Source: Ochotona curzoniae (Eukaryota > Chordata > Mammalia > Lagomorpha > Ochotonidae). Taken from it: DNA of 64,000 nucleotides. The notes under the pieces were generated by a model. It was not told the origin of the DNA. It saw only the letters and a list, made by a program, of their open reading frames with translations, and did not search any database. The stretch covers positions 868,001-932,000 of the forward strand of contig NW_024467104.1 in assembly GCF_017591425.1 (NCBI RefSeq). The letters are read 5' to 3'. Positions 57,585-64,000 of this stretch are shown piece by piece. Position numbers and translations under genes: made by a program. Each line of letters starts with the position of its first letter. Within the stretch, counting starts at the first letter, position 1.

Positions 57585-60500
57585 GTAAGCCAAAACCCAA
57601 TTCTGTCTTCTTCAACACTTGCCTCTGCTTTTCCAAATGAGAAATCTCAGAAAATTTGGAACAATTTCTACTTAGGGATAGGTATTGTAGGGCACCGCTA
57701 GAATGAACACTAAGGATTCTACTGAGAGCACTCAGACAATCTGTGTGGGAGCCTTGGAGAGCACCAGGGCTAACACCTTAGTACATAGACAGAGACTGGA
57801 GGACTTGGAGTGGGGACTCTGGGGTGGTTGGTGTTGGGAGGCTGGGAGGTTGGGGGAGACAAAACAGTCTGGGAAAGGCACACCCCTTGGGGTCAAAGCT
57901 TTCCCTTGGGTCAGGCTACCGTTAAGGCATGGCAGTGAGAGGTACGGACTGGAAGGAGTCCTTAGGCCCCAGGCAGCAGGACCATCCAAGCCAGCTGGCT
58001 CCCTGTTCCCTGGATCACGGCTGGCTGGTGGTTCACTGGCTCATCCTTCACTGCCTCCCCGTTTGCTTCCTCAGCAGAGGATCAAGGACCAAAGACACCC
58101 AGGGTGACGTCACAGAGAGCACCCCTCTGTGCTTCCCATAGAAAACTAGTGCAAGTTTTCATTTTATTTTTATTCTAACTTAGAAATGAGCAAAGGAAAA
58201 GAACACAGAGCAAGTCCTGGTGTTCATGAGCACAGAGCTGTCTACACTCTGTCCAGACAGGAGAAAGAACTGGGTTCCAGACCTCCTTTCCCTCCTTTGT
58301 CTCTTAGAGTCCAGGGCACACAGTGAAAAAGATCAAGAGCCGGAAGTGCAGAACTCTGAGAGGTAAGGCCTTACCCTTTGGCCCCGAACCATGTAGGTGG
58401 CTTTAGCTCACCAGAGTGTCCATGAGGGGACTCACAGGGAGGCTGCTGGGAAGGCAGGCCCGACAACTAGGGAGTGGGTGTTTGCCCACTAGGGGGCACT
58501 ATGGGCTGCAGAGACCTGCACTGCCTCTGCAATCCAACTGTGGACAAAGTGGCCTCACTTCTACAAGGGCTATTTCTCTTTGAGGTGAGCCCTTCGTTTC
58601 TCCCCCTCAGTGCACTGGTAAATGTTAGCTCTTTTCTCCACACCCCATACCTGATACAAGAATGAGCCACAGGAGAGTTCCTTTATTTGGATGGTCGTGG
58701 TAGCTATGGGGCAGGGAGAAAATGCAGCACAGAGTGCATGAGGTTGGAAGAGAGAGAGAACAAAAGAGGTAGGAGAGAAGAGAGCAGAGAGACATAGAGC
58801 AGAGCAAAGAGAGAGCAAAAGGAGGAGGCATCCATATAGCCTTGAGATGGGCTTGTGGGGAGTGAGGGTATGAAGTTCACTCAGGCCAGTGGGCCTTAAG
58901 GGGGCCCAGCCCTAGGGTTAACAGGCATTCAAGGGGACTAGGACCCAGGGGGATTTAAGGTAGTGCTGGGGAAGCAGGTATTCCACTAGGTGGCACTAGG
59001 TCCAGGAGGGTGGGGTCAGTCTCCAGGGTCATGTTCCACTCTCCTTAGAATGAGGAGAGGTACAGGGAGATAGAGGTGTGGAAGCACTTTGTAAATGTTA
59101 GCCCCATGATGACACGGATGCTTGGGCTCAAGGTCTGTTCTCCAAGGGCCCCCCCAGAAGGGACATCCCACCACATCACTCTTCTCCTGATTTCCAGCCT
59201 TCAAACATCACCAGGGGAAACCCAAGAAGGCTCCGGGCCTCACTTCCCTTCTGCAAAGGTGAGGAACATTCTACATGTCTCCTTCTTCCACCTCCTGTAA
59301 CTCACAGGGCCCGGAGCCCCAAGGGCAGGGAGTCCATCAGACTGAAATGGGGAGGGGGAGGTGAGAGATCTATAAAGACATGGTGGGGGGGGCCATGGGC
59401 TGCAGGCACCAAGCCCTGTCTTGACTGGGTGGGTGAATCACTGGCCCTGCCAGTTCCTAGCTTTAGCTTTGCCTTATTCTCCCGACAGACAGCTGGGGAG
59501 TCTCCCATGTGGCGATCCCCATGATGATGAGCAAAAGACAGCACCTGCTGCAGCACAGTGGCCACATGGAGATGAAGACGATGACTATACCACCCTGTCC
59601 ATATCAACTTCCCCAGGGCCCCTGATTGAACAGGCTCTGCCAGTGGCTCCTACCCTGTCCCCAGACCCAGTGATTCCCCCTGATCGCTTATCCCCAAGTG
59701 CCTCTTGCTCACCAGAGCCATTACCACCACCAGAATGCCTCTTGCCCCAGACATCTATGCTGATGGCTCCCCAACCAGCTCAGGTGGCCCAGCCTCTCCA
59801 ACCCTCGGACTTCAGCCTGCCTCTCCATCAGTTCAGATCAGAAACTCTCCCGCTGGACTCCATACCACAAGGCTTAACTTCTCCCAGCTCTTGGTGGCAT
59901 TCTCCCACAGCAGATCTCTCAGTCCAGGATTCCACCAACTTCCCTGTCTCTGCCCTCTCGTGGTGGCAGACAGCTGCCAGGGCCTGGAGCCTAAGCCCTC
60001 CACCCTGCAGCAACACCCAGTGGGCAGGGACTGGCGACTGCTGTTTCATCAAGCCCAATGTCCAGAAGCTGCTGGAGACCAATATGGCAGCAGGGCAGAT
60101 GCAAAAGGAGGGAACAGAGGAGGACTCGGTCCACCTCCTGGATGCCCTGGGGATCAGAATTGAGTCCTCAGCTGGCCGGCAGGAAGCCAACACCCCTTCT
60201 CCATTTTGGATTTTGAAAGAGAAATTAGACGAACTGCCTGATCCTCACAGGTTTTATTTTCCCAAGATCCACGAGGACACTTTCCAGCAGAAATACAGCC
60301 AGCTGTTCTGGGGCCTTCCAATTCTGCACAGTGAGTCCCTGGTGGCTGCTGTTGGGGTCCCATTTGAATGTCCATCTGTTTTATTTAATGGGTTCCATAA
60401 GTCACTGCTGCCCTGGCGACAGTCCCCACCTCTGGCACCAATCCAGTCCCAATCTCCCCACTCACCACCCCATCATATGTCTTCACTGCAACCCATGAAA

Positions 60501-62774
60501 AAAATGCACCAGATGTTGGACCAGTGTAATCCCAACAGTTGGACCTCCCAGGACCACAAGCTAGCTCTCAAAATTCATAAAGAGCTGGCCAGCCATGAAC
60601 TGCGACAAAAACTGGAGCAACAGCTTCAAAAGAGGCTCACACAGCCCTTGTGTGGGTCTCCCCACAGGATGAAGCCAATGCTAGCACAGGACTCGCTTCC
60701 TGGAACAAGTCAGGAAAAGGCTAAGCCCCGGTCTCCTTGGGCCTCCATTCTAGGACTGCAAAGCAAGAACATGCAAATAATGCCACTCAGGAGTCCTTCA
60801 AAGCTACACCTGGAGAAGGACCCGGGCAAGGCCACAGGCCTGGGAAGAGTCCTAGATGATCCACCCAAGGATTCCCAGAGCCCTTTGGCAAAGGTGCAAG
60901 GGGAAATCACCAGCACACTGTCAGAAGATGACTTGATGACCTCAAGAAACAACCTAGTCATGGATCTGAATATGCACTTTGAGAAGAAATTAGAGGACAT
61001 CAAGGCAGGCAGGAAGCTGGGGTCCGTGCTCAGTCAAGACAGGCTGGAAACCTTCCCAGCTCCAGCCACTGCTGAAGACTCTAACAACAGAAAGCCAGAG
61101 GTCTTAAGTAATGGGGAGTCCTGTGAAGTGTCCCCTATGATCTTTCTAATCAATTCAGACAGTCACAAATCACTAGAAGATCACATAAGGAAGCTTCATG
61201 TGAGACACAGGTGGAGCCTCCCTTTCAAGGTTCTCACACCCATCAATCTCTTTAAGGGAAAAAAAACAGTAACTTCTCCACTTCTGTCTCCCTTCTTCCC
61301 CTCGAATGCCACCTACATCTCTGAGAGATACTCTGAAACTGAGCTCACAATTTCCTTGGGAGAAGCTAATGGGGAAGTGCCAGTGGAGACGGTGAAGGCA
61401 AGAGAACCAGTGTTCACCCAGAGGGGTCATCTCCCTGTCCCCTGGACTGTCTACAAGAAAACCTACAGTACCGTGAAGATGACTCCACCCAGGGCCATCT
61501 GTGGACTCTCTCAGACGCCAGGCAGCAGCCAGACCCAAGAACACAGTGGGACCCTGGCCTCAGCAAACACTTGCCCCAGCCCATTGATCACGGAGCTTTA
61601 TGAAGCTTCCCAATCTGTGCATTCTGGTGAGAGCCGACAGGCAGCACAGGTGGGGGAGGACAAGTCCTCTCCTCGGGAAGTCACCGTGGGAGTGAATTCA
61701 ATCACCAACTCCCCCAAACCCTTAAAAAACCAGAACCTCTCACTCTCCAGCAGTCCTGCAGGACTCCAGGAAGGAGAGACAGACCTGAAGGCCCAGGTCA
61801 TGCACACGAAGGACCTCCCATTGCAGGAGGAGTCAGAGGACTTGGCATTGGGCACTGTAGTTAAAGACCATGCCACTGACCACCACCTCCAAGACTGTGC
61901 CCCCGAGCCTTCCTCCACTATGGACATCATGCCGTTTCAGGGCACTGGGGCCAGATATGGGAGTTTATCAAGCATCAACTCCTTTACAAACATGGGCCCA
62001 GAGTGCAGCCCGGAGCCCCAGGAGCCGAGCAGGATCTGCAGCATGAGGCCCCCATGGGAGAGTGAGCTCAAGATGCTGTGCCCCACTGACACAAGAACCC
62101 CAGTACGGGGGCAGGATGGCAAATTTTTAGGCCAGCAAGCTGCCCATGCCCCTGGACAGTGCCACCCTGTCCAGGACATCCTGAGAAGAACATCGCTGCT
62201 GCAGCCCAACCAAGAAACCTCAGTCCCATGCAACAATTTGGGGAGCATGATAAAGAACTTAGTAAATAAATACATTCAAAAAATTAAAAAAGAAAACTGC
62301 ATTCCCAGAACACCCTGTTGTGCATGCAAGAAGTTGTCAGCTGCAAAGGCACAGGTGACCCAAGAGGATAAAATGCTGCCATCCAATGCTTTCACCTCAA
62401 AGGCCTCCATAGAGATGCGTGCCTGCAAACACAAGGGGGTGCCCTTCTCGCCTAGGACTAAGGCAAAAACAACTGCAGTCCACTGCATCACCAAGCCACC
62501 TGCAGACGCCATGGCCAGCCACAGCTGCGCTCTCAAAAATAGATGGGTCCAAGAACCAGAGAACAAGCAGGCTGTGCCACCCAGGGAGGCTTGGTGCCCA
62601 GTCAGATCCTGCCAGCACCAGCCAAAAGCAACAGGTGCCTTAGGACATCCTGTTCATTGCCCCAGACACTGCTTGAGGCAGAAAAAAATTGCATGTAGCC
62701 ATTCCCAATTTGCCTCCAACACATGTCAAAATCAACGCAACACTTCTTTGCCCTCGCAGAGAAGACTCTTTTAG
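57396..62774 (+). CDS. SPATA31: SPATA31 family gene, complete four-exon model (1196 aa)
   Basis: Spermatogenesis-associated family 31 protein, a testis-expressed primate/rodent/lagomorph family thought to act in sperm development. Exons: 57396-57584, 58308-58362, 59198-59258, 59489-62774, total 3591 bases with stop. Every intron starts GT and ends AG, and the phases (0, 1, 2) fit without a stop. Exon 1 has the family layout of a short MLENALSSLK head and one membrane segment at about residues 25-46. Exons 2-3 are basic (VKKIKSRK, HHQGKPKK). Exon 4 carries an acidic GDEDDDY at about 129-135, a Pro/Ser-rich region at about 140-220, the signature YSQLFWGLP at 371-379 followed by LHSESLV, PGTSQEKAKP near 505, the SLEDHIRK/HRWSLPFKVL block, and the C-terminal PRHCLRQKK. 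These follow human SPATA31 A/E/C in order. Neighbours: an LTR upstream and a broken copy of its last exon 6-8 kb upstream. Confidence 0.9.
58308..58362 (+). CDS. SPATA31: SPATA31 exon 2
   Basis: 55 bases between CTTTGTCTCTTAG and GTAAGG. Reads SPGHTVKKIKSRKCRTLR plus one base, matching the basic exon 2 of the family (human SPGKRK... NHSLR). Confidence 0.78.
59198..59258 (+). CDS. SPATA31: SPATA31 exon 3
   Basis: 61 bases between TGATTTCCAG and GTGAGG. With the base carried from exon 2 it reads AFKHHQGKPKKAPGLTSLLQ, the place of the family's LLSQLQ segment. It leaves two bases that fit the exon 4 acceptor at 59488. Confidence 0.78.
59489..62774 (+). CDS. SPATA31: SPATA31 exon 4 (main coding exon)
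   Basis: A 3286-base exon after the acceptor TTCTCCCGACAG, open to TAG at 62772-62774. It carries about 92% of the protein. The open frame extends upstream to 59421 only because the intron end happens to be open. Low-complexity, Pro/Ser/Gln-rich with the family blocks listed under the gene. Confidence 0.93.
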
Positions 62775-62809
62775 GACAATAACTGCTAGACACTCCAAAA
62801 GATACACAC

Positions 62810-63740
62810 TGTTCTTTTCATGTTTATTTCTTTATTCCTTTATTTATTTATTTTTGAGTTAAAACATTTTTATTGATGTTTCTTTTTAAATATTCACACA
62901 GTTCCTTTTTTTTGTTGCAAGGAAATATAAATATTTTCTCCTATTTTATTTATTTATTATTTATGTAGCAAAAATCTGTTCTTTAAATTTTTATACATAT
63001 GCTTACAACAACATGATTAATTTATGTCTTTCAACATTTTGAAGTTGATACCATTTTTCATTTCCATATATTTTATTTAAATATTTATTTGCTTTTGCAG
63101 CTAAAATGCCTCTCATACTATTTTTATAAACATTCAAGTAATTTCATTATTTATTACTTTTTATAGTTATAAATCTCTTTTTTTTTGCTTTTCATAAATT
63201 CCAGTCCTTTATTTATGTATTTATTTATTTATTTATTTATTTATTTGTGCATTGTTTATCCATAACCCTCTCTTTTACTTTTTAGCACCAATAAAATTCA
63301 GTTATTTATACATTTATTTATTCATTTATTTTTGAAGTCCAAACAACATTTATTTCTCCATATATTTCAGTTATTTATGTATTTGTTTATGTATTTCTGG
63401 AGGTAAAACCTCATTTTTTCAGATACAAATCTTTATTTTCTTTTCATTCAATTCAGTTATTTATTATTCATTTATGTAGCCCTAACGTTCAACTTTATTT
63501 TATAGCAGCCATACAATAGTTATTTATACATTTATTCAGTTTCTTTTGAAATCCAAACTTTTCTTTTATTTGAGCTTTTTTAGAATACCCATATTATTTA
63601 TTTATTTGTTTGTTTTTTTAATTTGATGTTATATATTTATTTTTAGAGTTAAACCCATTTTTGTTTACTTTAAAAATTCATACAGTTTATTGGTTTGTTT
63701 ATATAACTCCTTTCCTTTTCTTTATTATGATTTATTTTAA
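62810..63740. repeat. Degenerate TTTA-rich tract after SPATA31
   Basis: About 0.9 kb of TTTATTTATTTATTT-like sequence. Longer modules recur roughly every 100-200 bases, such as TTATTTATACATTTATT (about 63302 and 63519) and TTTTGAAGTCCAAAC / TTTTGAAATCCAAAC (about 63331 and 63545). Pure TTTA lies at about 63213-63245. The shorter version after the pseudogene copy (52940-53066) shares its beginning. Confidence 0.8.
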
Positions 63741-64000
63741 TACATTTAAGTTACCCCTGAAGTTGTGGTTTCTGTCTGTGCCGTGCTGGGGTATTGGGAA
63801 GCGGGCAGCATTCTCTCTCGCTGAGTGCAGTGTCTAGAAAGGGTGGGACGTGGATGAAAGCTGGACTGGGGTTGCACACTCCCCATTCCCCAGGTCCCTT
63901 GCTGCACCATAGGTCTTCACAATTTGGGATGCTTGGGACGAGCAAAGGAAGAGTCCACTGCAAAGGACCCAAGAGGGTCTTTGGTCCCACAGCCTGGAAC
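63741..64000. other. GC-richer sequence at window end
   Basis: Composition changes sharply from the AT-rich tract. A 79-codon minus frame has no recognised domain. Too short to interpret. Confidence 0.35.

Larger units (their letters stand above)
57585..59488 (+). other. SPATA31: SPATA31 introns 1 to 3
   Basis: Intron 1 57585-58307, intron 2 58363-59197, intron 3 59259-59488. Intron 2 contains a purine-rich GA/GAGCA tract at about 58750-58830. A possible exon-like piece at 58512-58584 is not used because its frame does not fit. Confidence 0.7.

Noticed and set aside
58512..58584. Alternative SPATA31 exon 3 (acceptor near 58511 or 58513, donor at 58585)
   Set aside because: It has splice-like ends and a family-like SLLQGL reading. 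Adding it, or using it in place of 59198-59258, breaks the phase into the acceptor at 59488. It would work only with a different exon 4 acceptor at 59492. Kept as a possible alternative but not preferred.

Overview
This window is mammalian nuclear DNA, most likely from a lagomorph and probably a pika (Ochotona). It has intron-containing genes, single-exon olfactory receptor (OR) genes and L1 3' ends. It also carries more than two dozen copies of one tRNA-like SINE whose body closely resembles the rabbit C-repeat (CSINE). The wording of the younger SINE copies differs slightly from the rabbit consensus I remember, which is why I lean to pika. No bacterial, plasmid, phage or CRISPR feature is present.

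Positions 1-47,300 are an OR cluster read entirely on the + strand. It holds the 3' part of an OR5AP2 orthologue (1-717), two related intact receptors (16117-17052 and 25954-26892), a decayed receptor (34773-35687), a third intact receptor (42390-43322) and the 5' third of an OR8H-like pseudogene (46988-47299) cut off by a SINE. OR5AP2 and OR8H both belong to the class II OR cluster at human 11q11-q12. A retrocopy of the ribosomal/telomerase RNP gene NHP2 sits just behind the receptor at 16117. The long spacers are AT-rich and filled with SINEs, L1 tails and simple repeats.

Positions 45,400-51,000 are dominated by long-terminal-repeat (LTR) material. Included are an antisense solo LTR (45433-45931), a sense solo LTR inserted inside a SINE (46328-46873) and a probable antisense retrovirus-like element (47508 to about 50835).

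Positions 51,500-64,000 are a SPATA31 locus. It contains a broken partial copy of the last exon (51644 to about 52990) and then a complete four-exon SPATA31-family gene (57396-62774, 1196 codons before the stop). The splice phases of this gene agree at every junction. A second copy of the sense LTR lies about 1 kb upstream in the same orientation, and a degenerate TTTA-rich tract follows the gene. In humans SPATA31 genes are on chromosome 9 while OR5AP2 and OR8H are on chromosome 11, so the window seems to cross a lineage-specific chromosomal junction at about 47.3-51.6 kb.

The OR genes would act in olfactory neurons as odorant GPCRs. SPATA31 is a testis gene. There is no functional link between the two groups beyond adjacency. 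I found no convincing novel gene system. The most interesting items are the OR/SPATA31 junction, the LTRs around SPATA31, a 49-bp duplication over the SPATA31 start codon, and an L1 insertion with an inverted 5' half.
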